DNA of 9,642 bases, taken from positions 1 through 9,642 of the forward strand of contig JAUSKE010000147.1 of the NCBI GenBank assembly GCA_030649435.1. The letters are read 5' to 3'. This document shows, one piece after another, positions 1-6,492 of this stretch. The position numbers and the translations under genes were made by a program. Origin of the DNA: Deltaproteobacteria bacterium (GTDB taxonomy: Bacteria; UBA10199; JACPAL01; JACOUP01). The notes below the pieces were generated by a model. The model was not told the origin of the DNA and ran no database searches. It saw only the letters and a program-made list of their open reading frames with translations. Within the stretch, counting starts at the first letter, position 1. Each line of letters begins with the position of its first letter.

Positions 1-597
1 GTGAATGAAGGGGGGATGTTGGTGATCAAGCGTCCCTGGCCAGGGATCATGCGGACTGTTTATGGTCATCATGAGCGTTTTAAGGAGACCTACTTTTCCC
101 GTTTTCCCGGTTGTTATTTTACTGGAGATGGGGCGCGTCAAGATCAGGACGGTTACTATTGGTTGATGGGACGGATCGATGATGTGTTGAATGTCTCGGG
201 GCACCGGATTGGCACTGCCGAAGTAGAGAGTGCGCTTGTTTCTCATCCAGCGGTTGCTGAGGCGGCGGTGGTTGGCTTTAATCACGAGATCAAGGGGGAG
301 GGGATTCACGCCTATGTTTTACTACGAGAAGGTTTTTCTCCTTCGGAGTCTTTGAAGGGGGATCTGACAAAGCATGTCCGGCACGAGATCGGGGCTGTGG
401 CCACACCGGACCGGATCCAGTTTGCCGAAGGGCTTCCGAAGACCCGCTCCGGTAAAATCATGAGGAGGGTCTTGAGAAAGATCGCCGAAGGAAGGCCGGA
501 GGAAGTTGGCGATATCACAACCCTTGCGGAGCCGTCGGTTGTTTCAAAATTGGTAGAGGGGTTAAAAGAGTTTTCTAGTCTTTCTACTCCACGCTGA
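1..597 (+). CDS. acs: Acetyl-CoA synthetase (AMP-forming), C-terminal part, 5' truncated by window
   Basis: The enzyme activates acetate with ATP and CoA to acetyl-CoA through an acetyl-adenylate, in the cytoplasm. The visible 198 residues match the end of the family, whose members usually have about 650 residues, so two thirds lie upstream; the GTG at base 1 is the window edge, not a start. Seen in the sequence: the adenylate-forming motif YFTGDGAR (about residues 39-46), the hinge region GRIDDVLNVSGHR (57-69), and the C-terminal PKTRSGKIMRR motif (146-156). In that motif Lys152 corresponds to the catalytic lysine that is reversibly acetylated in Acs enzymes. The TLAEP segment near the end is also typical. 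The stop is TGA at 595-597. The 3' end overlaps the convergent FKBP gene by 14 nt. Propionyl-CoA synthetase is the main alternative; the substrate pocket lies outside the window, so specificity cannot be checked, but the motif wording is closest to Acs. Confidence 0.93.
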   Translation: MNEGGMLVIKRPWPGIMRTVYGHHERFKETYFSRFPGCYFTGDGARQDQDGYYWLMGRIDDVLNVSGHRIGTAEVESALVSHPAVAEAAVVGFNHEIKGEGIHAYVLLREGFSPSESLKGDLTKHVRHEIGAVATPDRIQFAEGLPKTRSGKIMRRVLRKIAEGRPEEVGDITTLAEPSVVSKLVEGLKEFSSLSTPR

Positions 598-1000
598 CCA
601 CTTCAACATCAAAGCTGAGCGTCTTGCCGGCCAACGGATGGTTCAGGTCGAGAGTCACTTCGGTTTCGCTGAGGAGGGTGACCGTCGCCTGAAATTCTTT
701 TCCTGACATCTGCGCACTGACAATATCACCCGGCTTCAGCGTGCTCGAATCTTTGAAAGCGGTGCGCGGGACTTTCTGGACCCCCTGGGGATGATGAGGC
801 CCGTAGCCTCCCTCCGGGGGGATGACGACAGACTTCTTGTCCCCCTTTTTCAAGCCGATCAAATGTTGCTCCAGGCCGGGAATGATTTGTCCGGAACCAT
901 GAACATAGTTTAAAGGCTCGCGACCTTTTGAGGAATCAACAACCTGACCTTCCACTGTGAGGGTGTAATGCAGAGTGACCTTAGAACCGTTGGCGATCAT
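584..1000 (-). CDS. SlyD-like FKBP-type peptidyl-prolyl cis-trans isomerase
   Basis: A cytoplasmic prolyl isomerase and folding helper of about 138 residues. Seen: an N-terminal FKBP half (VTLHYTL, then a GSGQIIPGLEQHLIGLKKGD stretch), a PPEGGYGPHHPQGVQKVP segment leading into the insert-in-flap region, and the closing strand with NHPLAGKTLSFDVEVVSVE. This order (flap insert, then NHPLAG and F-V-E-V-V) is that of SlyD and related archaeal-type FKBPs. The His/Cys-rich metal-binding tail of E. coli SlyD is absent, so nickel delivery is not supported. There is no signal peptide. Start choice: two in-frame ATGs lie 6 nt apart. The upstream one (1004-1006) abuts the SD directly, while the one at 998-1000 has AAGGAG at 6-nt spacing, so I use the second. 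The gene is divergent from the LOG gene and convergent with acs, overlapping its end. Confidence 0.93.
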   Translation of the reverse strand: MIANGSKVTLHYTLTVEGQVVDSSKGREPLNYVHGSGQIIPGLEQHLIGLKKGDKKSVVIPPEGGYGPHHPQGVQKVPRTAFKDSSTLKPGDIVSAQMSGKEFQATVTLLSETEVTLDLNHPLAGKTLSFDVEVVSVE

Positions 1001-1006
1001 AGACAT

Positions 1007-1012
1007 CTCCTT
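1007..1012 (-). promoter_or_regulatory. Ribosome binding site of the FKBP gene
   Basis: On the minus strand this reads AAGGAG. It touches the first ATG (no spacer) but sits 6 nt before the second ATG at 998-1000, which decides the start in favour of the shorter protein. Confidence 0.75.
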
Positions 1013-1036
1013 GGGATGAAAGTTATCGTTGAACGC

Positions 1037-1065
1037 CTCATCTCATGGCGGGATTTATCTGTCAA
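1037..1065 (-). promoter_or_regulatory. Possible sigma70-type promoter for the FKBP gene
   Basis: A perfect TTGACA lies at 1065-1060 on the minus strand, 60 nt before the FKBP start. At 17-nt spacing the -10 position reads GATGAG (3 of 6 matches), so only the -35 half is convincing. No comparable pair is evident on the plus strand for the LOG gene; GATAAA at 1105-1110 is the best -10-like hexamer there, without a good -35. Confidence 0.25.
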
Positions 1066-1126
1066 ATGGTTATACCTTTTTACTTTCTCTTAAAGGGGGG
1101 ATCTGATAAACTCCGAGTGTTTGTCT

Positions 1127-2083
1127 ATGAGAGAACACCTTAAGCACTATATCGATATGAGTACCACGACGAGCGTTCGAGGTCTCAGGATCCTGCTCGA
1201 GTATTTTTATGCCACCGAGGTTTTTGAACCGATCCAGAAAGAAAGAATAAAGATCGTCTCCGTTTTTGGTTCGGCACGAACCAAAAAGGGGGACCCTAAC
1301 TATCGTCTGGCACATCGCTTGGGAGGGCTCTTGTACCACGCCGGCTTTGCGGTTGTCACCGGGGCGAGTCAGGGGATTATGGAGGCGGCCAATCAGGGGG
1401 TGGCGGATGCCATCGTTACTGATCTTGGCAAGAAAAAGAAAAACCAACGTTATGAAGAGATTATTAAGAGTCGTGACTACGAAAGAATTTTGCAAAAATA
1501 CTCAGCCGGTTTGAAGATTACTCTTCCGTTCGAGGCCAGTGAAAATCCGTACATCGGTGTTGGGGCAACGTTTCATTACTTTATGGTTCGAAAATTTTTC
1601 TTTGCCTCACTCTCCTCTGCGTTCATCGCCTGTGAGGGAGGGTGGGGGACGCGGGACGAACTCTACGAAATGCTGACGCTTGTTCAAACCGGCAAGGCGC
1701 CCGTGATGCCGATCCTCTACCTTTCGAAAGATTCAACCAACATCAAACAGGACCTGGAACATACGGTACGAAAGAAATATATCAATCCCGAGGACAAAAA
1801 ATTGCTGCAGTTTGTAAAAACGCCGGAAGAGGCGATCGCCCACCTCCGACAATTTTACAAAAATGTGGAGAGGATTGATTACGAAAAGGAACAGACGGTC
1901 TCAATATTTCTTAAAAGGGCAATCCCTGCAGCCTTGAGGCGTCGCATCGAAAGAAAGATGAGAGAGATGGGCCCGCGTGTGGCGGATATCGCCTGGCGTG
2001 CCAGAAGTTTGTTGCTGGAGAAATACTCACCCGCTTCTTATGGGCACTTAAAGGATATCGTGATGCTCTTGAATACGGTTTAG
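1127..2083 (+). CDS. LOG-family (lysine decarboxylase-like) Rossmann protein, probable nucleotide 5'-monophosphate phosphoribohydrolase
   Basis: LOG-family proteins cleave the N-glycosidic bond of nucleoside monophosphates (cytokinin precursors in LOG, purine and pyrimidine nucleotides in PpnN). From the ATG the protein has 318 residues, long for classical LOGs (about 190-230). Seen: a helical N-terminus; the FGSAR nucleotide-binding motif at about 47-51; TGASQGIMEAANQG at 78-91 (usual form GGGPGIMEAAN); a Lys-rich insert around 100-128; LPFEASENPYIGVG followed by FHYFMVRKFF with the conserved Arg; and EGGWGTRDE at 170-178 (usual form PGGxGTxxE) with the family glutamate. A basic, Arg-rich extension of about 75 residues follows the core. 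No signal peptide or membrane segment. The start is uncertain: TTG at 1121 and ATG at 1157 are in frame, and none has a good SD. Its stop lies 5 nt from the end of the convergent lipoprotein gene. The fold assignment is firm; the substrate is not. Confidence 0.85.
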   Translation: MREHLKHYIDMSTTTSVRGLRILLEYFYATEVFEPIQKERIKIVSVFGSARTKKGDPNYRLAHRLGGLLYHAGFAVVTGASQGIMEAANQGVADAIVTDLGKKKKNQRYEEIIKSRDYERILQKYSAGLKITLPFEASENPYIGVGATFHYFMVRKFFFASLSSAFIACEGGWGTRDELYEMLTLVQTGKAPVMPILYLSKDSTNIKQDLEHTVRKKYINPEDKKLLQFVKTPEEAIAHLRQFYKNVERIDYEKEQTVSIFLKRAIPAALRRRIERKMREMGPRVADIAWRARSLLLEKYSPASYGHLKDIVMLLNTV

Positions 2084-2088
2084 AGTAT

Positions 2089-4650
2089 TTAAGGTAAGAA
2101 TAGTGGTTGGGTAGAGGCGGTCTCGCCTCGGTCATTCCTGACCCAGACCCGAATGTAATTGTCCCCTCGTTGTTTCCACTCGGCGGAAGGAGTTCTGAGT
2201 TTGGCGAATTTTCTCCCGACATGGACTTCGCGGATTTTTCCATGCTGGCCCAGGAAGAAGAACTGGTCGGCGTTGTCGGCCCCGAGTCCACGTGGTTCAA
2301 CAAAAACAGTCTCCTGGGGAGAGATCAGCTCTAACCGGAGCCCTTCCCCCCTTTCATTGATCGTATAGGCATCAAGATAAACACCGCTGGAAGGGTAGAA
2401 GTGCCCCTCCTCAAAATTTCGTCGGATCGCCTCCTCTGTCAGATCCTTGGCTGCTACCACGATAAAACCTTTTTCCATCTGATGTCCTGAACCTCCCGAT
2501 CTCAGATCAGGATCGAGCCATAACATTTGGTGGGCATCATCGCTTCCGACACCAAAAATACGAATTCCCCGGCTCAGTAGTTCATCCCAAAGACTGCCTG
2601 GAACTGCCCGTCCCCCATCGTTGTAGGTTTCAACATGGCGAAGTCCGGCTTGTTGGTACAACTCGGCAATCGTACTGGCGTCGATGATCCCCTCTCCATG
2701 CCGGTTATCGCTCCCTCCCCAGTAGGGATGGTTGAGGATCGGTATTCCCCCCACTCCTTGGATGTCCCGGATCAGTCCGATGATATTTCCCCCGGTACGA
2801 GAGGAGGGGATCCCGATCGTTTCGCGGGTGTTGAAGGCGATTAAGTGGGCGATACCTCGCGTTACTTCTTCCCCCTTGATCAGAAGAAAACGGTCATAGG
2901 CGTTCTGGTAATTTTCGCCGGAATCATCCCTGTACCACCGAATGTCGCCATCGTTCCAGGCCTGATAGCGGCGATCATTCTCGTAGTAACGGGTTGCTCG
3001 GATATTATGCTCCGAAAGGTTGATAAAATCATAACCGACGCTCCGGTATCGCTTGACGAGCTGAAGAGGATGCATCGATTCATTTCCCAGATTTCCACGG
3101 AGCGAATGGAGATGGATTTGCCCCTTCTTCCAGATTCGGTTGTTCCGGACACTCGGGTCCAGCCCGGAGATGGTGACAATCTCCACGCCATGTTCCCCTG
3201 GGTTGGAGATCTTGACGTATCGGAACCCTGCTTCCGGCTGTGAGGGGACTTTGAAATAAACATCTCCTGTGCTTTCATAGCTAGGTGTCCGGGGGAGTTC
3301 GGTCCAGCTTCTTCCATCGGTGCTGACGGAAACTCGATACGCCTCGTTGGCAAACGGCCCCCCATCATCCCCGGCTCGATTGATGTTGTCGACACCCCGT
3401 CTGTTCTCTCCTTCACCTAACTCATTCACAAAGAAATCGAATTGTCCTTCCCGGTAGACGATCGGCCGGGACATTTCCACAGTGAAGAATCCACCCCCTT
3501 CAATCTCCGCAAACGAGACGGCATGATCGGACCCCTCTTCAACCCACGGGTCTCCCAATCGGGGCGGACCAACAACCGCCTGGGAATTTACCACACCAGA
3601 AGCGGTCAATACGGAAATGGGAAAGGAAGTTACTGCCCTCGCAGCTTCCACCGAATAGGGCCAGGGCCATTCCAAGCGGAGAGAAGCGCGATGAAAATAA
3701 TGTTCGTGATCGGTTGGTTCTGGGGTATCACTCTGGCAATCCGCCACACATTGAACTTTCAGATGATAATCCCTGGAGGCATTTCCATTGGAGCTTCTTT
3801 CAGATGACGGAACGGTCCATTCGTAGGTTTTACGGGGGAGTCCCCCGGTGGACCTATCCGTTGTGGCCTTGGGACGAAAGCGAGATAAAGGTACGCTACG
3901 GTGAGGTACAAAAGTGACGGATAATTCCTGTAAACGGTCCCCAATCAATTCCGCTTTGACAGCCCCGGCGTTAAGAACAGGAAAATAAAGATCCAGAGTT
4001 TCCCCCTCGGTCAGATGGGGGATCGGAACAATCATTTCACGACGCGAAATGAGCCCCTTCTTGGTGAAATTGTGGACATCAGACCCGATCTGCGGGTCAT
4101 AACGGTTTTCAAAAAAAGCGATCCCTTGTCCTTCCAGACGACAATTGGTGACGGTTACCTTGTTGGCACCCGGTGAAAAATCCTCTGTGACCCAAAACCG
4201 AATCTTGTTTTCCCTTTTCTCAAACGAAGTCGAGTGGCCATTCACAAAAAGATACCGGACGGCTTCGGGATGAGAGACACTCAGATCAATGGCATACCCT
4301 GTCTCCGCTTCGAGGGGGAAAGAGGAAGTAATCGTAGGGATGTTTTCTTCGTCGCAGAGCAAAGGGAACGGACGGTTATCCAAAATATCGACAAGCAACT
4401 CTTTCGTTATTGGTTCGTCAAAAAGAACAGGCATCAGTTTTTTAGAAAGAGAAAGTTCCTCCCCCCTGAGAATTTTAACCTTCTCAGCATCCCGGTCACC
4501 AAGCTGGTTCAAGGCGGGCAAGGAAAGGGCTCCTTTGTCCTCAGGTTGTTGCTCTTTGACCGCAGTTTTATCGGTTTTTTGACAGCCAGTGGGTAAGAGG
4601 ATACCAAAAAGAGCTACCAGAATAAGTAAAATGGACCCTAGCTGCTTCAT
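2089..4650 (-). CDS. Lipoprotein with discoidin-like and C-terminal PHP metallo-phosphoesterase domains
   Basis: An 853-residue protein exported and lipid-anchored: MKQ, a hydrophobic stretch, then LPTGC with the lipidated Cys at 23. Residues about 30-330 are mostly beta-type and not recognised. About 340-500 resemble a discoidin (F5/8 type C)-like sandwich, with a PPRLGDP segment, FFVNELG, YRVSVSTDGRSWTELP and RYVKISNPG. About 508-740 form a PHP domain whose metal-ligand motifs are all visible: IHLHS (His513, His515), LSEHN (Glu547, His548), KGEE (Glu594/595), His602, LNHP (His641), VETYN (Glu674) and GSDDAH (Asp704/705, His707). A short beta domain (about 755-853) closes it. PHP domains hydrolyse phosphoesters with two or three metal ions; the substrate here is unknown. 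GTG at 4657-4659 is an alternative start, but ATG at 4648-4650 gives a typical lipoprotein signal. Neither has a clear SD. It is last in a likely operon after pckA. The DNA polymerase and histidinol-phosphatase PHP types are unlikely given export. Confidence 0.85.
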   Translation of the reverse strand: MKQLGSILLILVALFGILLPTGCQKTDKTAVKEQQPEDKGALSLPALNQLGDRDAEKVKILRGEELSLSKKLMPVLFDEPITKELLVDILDNRPFPLLCDEENIPTITSSFPLEAETGYAIDLSVSHPEAVRYLFVNGHSTSFEKRENKIRFWVTEDFSPGANKVTVTNCRLEGQGIAFFENRYDPQIGSDVHNFTKKGLISRREMIVPIPHLTEGETLDLYFPVLNAGAVKAELIGDRLQELSVTFVPHRSVPLSRFRPKATTDRSTGGLPRKTYEWTVPSSERSSNGNASRDYHLKVQCVADCQSDTPEPTDHEHYFHRASLRLEWPWPYSVEAARAVTSFPISVLTASGVVNSQAVVGPPRLGDPWVEEGSDHAVSFAEIEGGGFFTVEMSRPIVYREGQFDFFVNELGEGENRRGVDNINRAGDDGGPFANEAYRVSVSTDGRSWTELPRTPSYESTGDVYFKVPSQPEAGFRYVKISNPGEHGVEIVTISGLDPSVRNNRIWKKGQIHLHSLRGNLGNESMHPLQLVKRYRSVGYDFINLSEHNIRATRYYENDRRYQAWNDGDIRWYRDDSGENYQNAYDRFLLIKGEEVTRGIAHLIAFNTRETIGIPSSRTGGNIIGLIRDIQGVGGIPILNHPYWGGSDNRHGEGIIDASTIAELYQQAGLRHVETYNDGGRAVPGSLWDELLSRGIRIFGVGSDDAHQMLWLDPDLRSGGSGHQMEKGFIVVAAKDLTEEAIRRNFEEGHFYPSSGVYLDAYTINERGEGLRLELISPQETVFVEPRGLGADNADQFFFLGQHGKIREVHVGRKFAKLRTPSAEWKQRGDNYIRVWVRNDRGETASTQPLFLP

Positions 4651-4664
4651 TGGGTGCACAGGGA

Positions 4665-4670
4665 GTTATA
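4665..4670 (-). promoter_or_regulatory. Weak -10-like hexamer before the PHP lipoprotein gene
   Basis: The minus strand reads TATAAC in the 45-nt gap between pckA and the lipoprotein gene, 14 nt before its ATG. A TTGGCA lies upstream (4687-4682) but only 11 nt away, too close to act as its -35. A secondary promoter is possible but weakly supported; readthrough from pckA is the simpler reading. No terminator hairpin is seen in this gap. Confidence 0.12.
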
Positions 4671-4695
4671 TGCATTTTCGGTGCCAATAAAGCGT

Positions 4696-6480
4696 TTAGG
4701 CGGCGGCCCTTTTGGACCGGCCGTTTCGGACGACAGCCTTAATTACCGCCGGATCGACGTCATACTTCTCGAGAAAAGTTTTCCTCTCTTCGTTCATCTG
4801 CTGGACCCATTGTTTGTAATCGGCCTCGCGATTCTGAAGTTTAAAGAGGAGGACTGGATTCAGGATCTCTTTCGGGACCAGCGAGAGCAGTTTGGCGTTG
4901 GCCGGGTGATCGACATCGACAATTTCGTAGCCAAAATCGGGATCTTTTTTCCAGTGGATTTCCTGTTGGAGCATCGCCTCCAGCATGGCGGAGGAGTGGC
5001 GGATCTTCACCTTGAGCGCAGTCCCTTGATCGACATCCTTTTGGGCCCCACCGACATAACCGGTGTTCATCAACCACATACCGGTGTTTGGCATTGTTGC
5101 GGCGATTTCCCAAAACCGTTTGGCCTGTAAACCGTGGGCCCTCGGAAAGAACGGTTGTGTAAAGGGGGAACGGGTCTTGCCCCGTTCCTTGCCGGCGGCG
5201 GAGGTTTTGGTTGTTTCTCCGAGCATAAAATAACCGGCCGCCTGTTCGGGACTGCTAAACCGGAGAATTCCTGGCATTGCGGCGAGGCGTCCCTCATCAC
5301 GATTCAAGATCCCCATCGAACCAACCGGGGGGATTTTGGAAAAATCGGCGGCGTCAGGGATCAGACCCATCGGGATCACCGAACGACCGTTTTGAGTCCA
5401 AAGGGCAAAGTCCCACCCTTCGCGCGGCAGGCCATTCTCATCGACGATTTCGTTCGGCTTAACACGCCCCGAAATGTAATCATTCAAGTTCGATTCAGTG
5501 GCGCCAGCGGTTGCCTTGAGAACCGACTTCATCTGCGCGACTTCGTCAGGGGTGAGGAAACCCTTGCTGAAATCAAATTTTCCTTCAGCATCGGTGAAGA
5601 CGTTTTCAACCCAGGCCTCCGGATTGCGAGTCCCCTCAAAAATCACCGGCTCCGTCTCGTGAGTCAGGCCGTAAGTTTTGGCAAAACAGCCGTTTTCCGT
5701 GATACCACACTCACCACCGGGCCAGAGGCTGACCATGTCATCCTGGATCGGTTGGGTCAGGTCTCCCTGCTTACTAAAGGTGGTCGTTGTTTTACCAGTG
5801 CCGGAGAGCCCCATGATCGTCATGGTGATCGCCTTGCCGCCGATCTTGACGATCTTGGCACCAGCATGAAGGACCAATCCTCCTCTTTGATAAATATGAT
5901 CGTTCAGCAAACGAAGCGCCGCTTTTTTACTTTCTCCAAAATAGTCGGGGCCCATAATATGGGTCGTTTTCTTTTCGAGGTCGACGACGATCGCTTGTTG
6001 GCCCGGCATCCCTTCAATCTTGAGGCCCGGCGTGTAGACAACCTGAAACTCAGGCCGGAACGGTTTTTTCAGCTGGTCGGCAGACTCGACCGCCTCGCGC
6101 GAAAAAGAAAGGATCTGCTGCATGCCGGCGATGTTGGCCCCCTCTGGCGTGTAGAGCCACTCAACGGCAACAGCCCGGGGACCACTGCCCAAGTACCCTT
6201 CAATCACGATGAGCCTCTTTTTTGATTCAATATATTTTTTTTGTATCCCGATCAGTTCACGGACTTGCGGGTGGGGTAAGGTTACACCGGAATAGAGATT
6301 TTTTTCCTCCGGTTTCGCAGCAACGTAGGTCCACTGGGCGACACGCGACTTGTTGTGCGAAATTTTGTTCAAGTTGCCCCGTTCCGTTTTAAAGACGAAC
6401 GGCGTTTCCTTGAGGGCGAGTTCTCTTAATTTGGTCTGGCTCGGATTTTTAATCAGCGTGAGCGAATCCTTCGGCATCAT
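4696..6480 (-). CDS. pckA: Phosphoenolpyruvate carboxykinase (ATP-type), divergent form
   Basis: It decarboxylates and phosphorylates oxaloacetate to PEP using ATP, the first committed step of gluconeogenesis, in the cytoplasm. The protein has 594 residues; E. coli PckA has 540. Seen: DYFGESKK (Tyr180, Lys185, Lys186, with the spacing of E. coli Tyr207, Lys212, Lys213); LHAGA with His205 (E. coli His232); the kinase P-loop GLSGTGKTTTT (224-234, Lys230); the acidic pair Asp247-Asp248 (metal binding); CFAKT; NGRSVIP with Arg366 (matching Arg333); KERGKTRSPFTQPFFPRAH; and MWLMNTGYVGG. Substrate and metal residues are therefore kept. The usual N-terminal GRSPKDK motif is not recognisable (SRVAQWTYV may take its place), and about 55 extra residues sit between about 306 and 360. 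Two adjacent ATGs (6480, 6477) follow a GGAGG SD; either could be the start. It lies 12 nt after the AsmA gene and 45 nt before the lipoprotein gene. Confidence 0.9.
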   Translation of the reverse strand: MMPKDSLTLIKNPSQTKLRELALKETPFVFKTERGNLNKISHNKSRVAQWTYVAAKPEEKNLYSGVTLPHPQVRELIGIQKKYIESKKRLIVIEGYLGSGPRAVAVEWLYTPEGANIAGMQQILSFSREAVESADQLKKPFRPEFQVVYTPGLKIEGMPGQQAIVVDLEKKTTHIMGPDYFGESKKAALRLLNDHIYQRGGLVLHAGAKIVKIGGKAITMTIMGLSGTGKTTTTFSKQGDLTQPIQDDMVSLWPGGECGITENGCFAKTYGLTHETEPVIFEGTRNPEAWVENVFTDAEGKFDFSKGFLTPDEVAQMKSVLKATAGATESNLNDYISGRVKPNEIVDENGLPREGWDFALWTQNGRSVIPMGLIPDAADFSKIPPVGSMGILNRDEGRLAAMPGILRFSSPEQAAGYFMLGETTKTSAAGKERGKTRSPFTQPFFPRAHGLQAKRFWEIAATMPNTGMWLMNTGYVGGAQKDVDQGTALKVKIRHSSAMLEAMLQQEIHWKKDPDFGYEIVDVDHPANAKLLSLVPKEILNPVLLFKLQNREADYKQWVQQMNEERKTFLEKYDVDPAVIKAVVRNGRSKRAAA

Positions 6481-6486
6481 GTGAGT

Positions 6487-6491
6487 CCTCC
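6487..6491 (-). promoter_or_regulatory. Ribosome binding site of pckA
   Basis: The minus strand reads GGAGG, 6 nt before the first ATG and 9 nt before the second. It lies just after the AsmA stop codon (6495-6493 is TGA; the SD lies 1-6 nt upstream of and around that junction), which fits translational coupling in an operon. Both ATGs are at workable spacing, so the SD does not decide between them. Confidence 0.7.
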
Positions 6492-6492
6492 G

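Noticed and set aside
2114..2129. 6-bp hairpin GAGGCG/CGCCTC about 30 nt after the LOG stop as an intrinsic terminator
   Set aside because: The stem is short, no T-run follows on either strand, and it lies within lipoprotein codons.
2845..3416. Open frames of 132 codons (plus) and 178 codons (minus, other frame) inside the lipoprotein gene
   Set aside because: Both lie within the PHP/discoidin coding region, lack a recognisable domain and lack good start signals; they are shadow frames.
5134..6225. Long open frame of 363 codons on the plus strand opposite pckA
   Set aside because: It is antisense to a well-conserved enzyme, has no recognisable domain, and reads like the codon-bias shadow of the real gene. 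A second gene here would need independent conservation.
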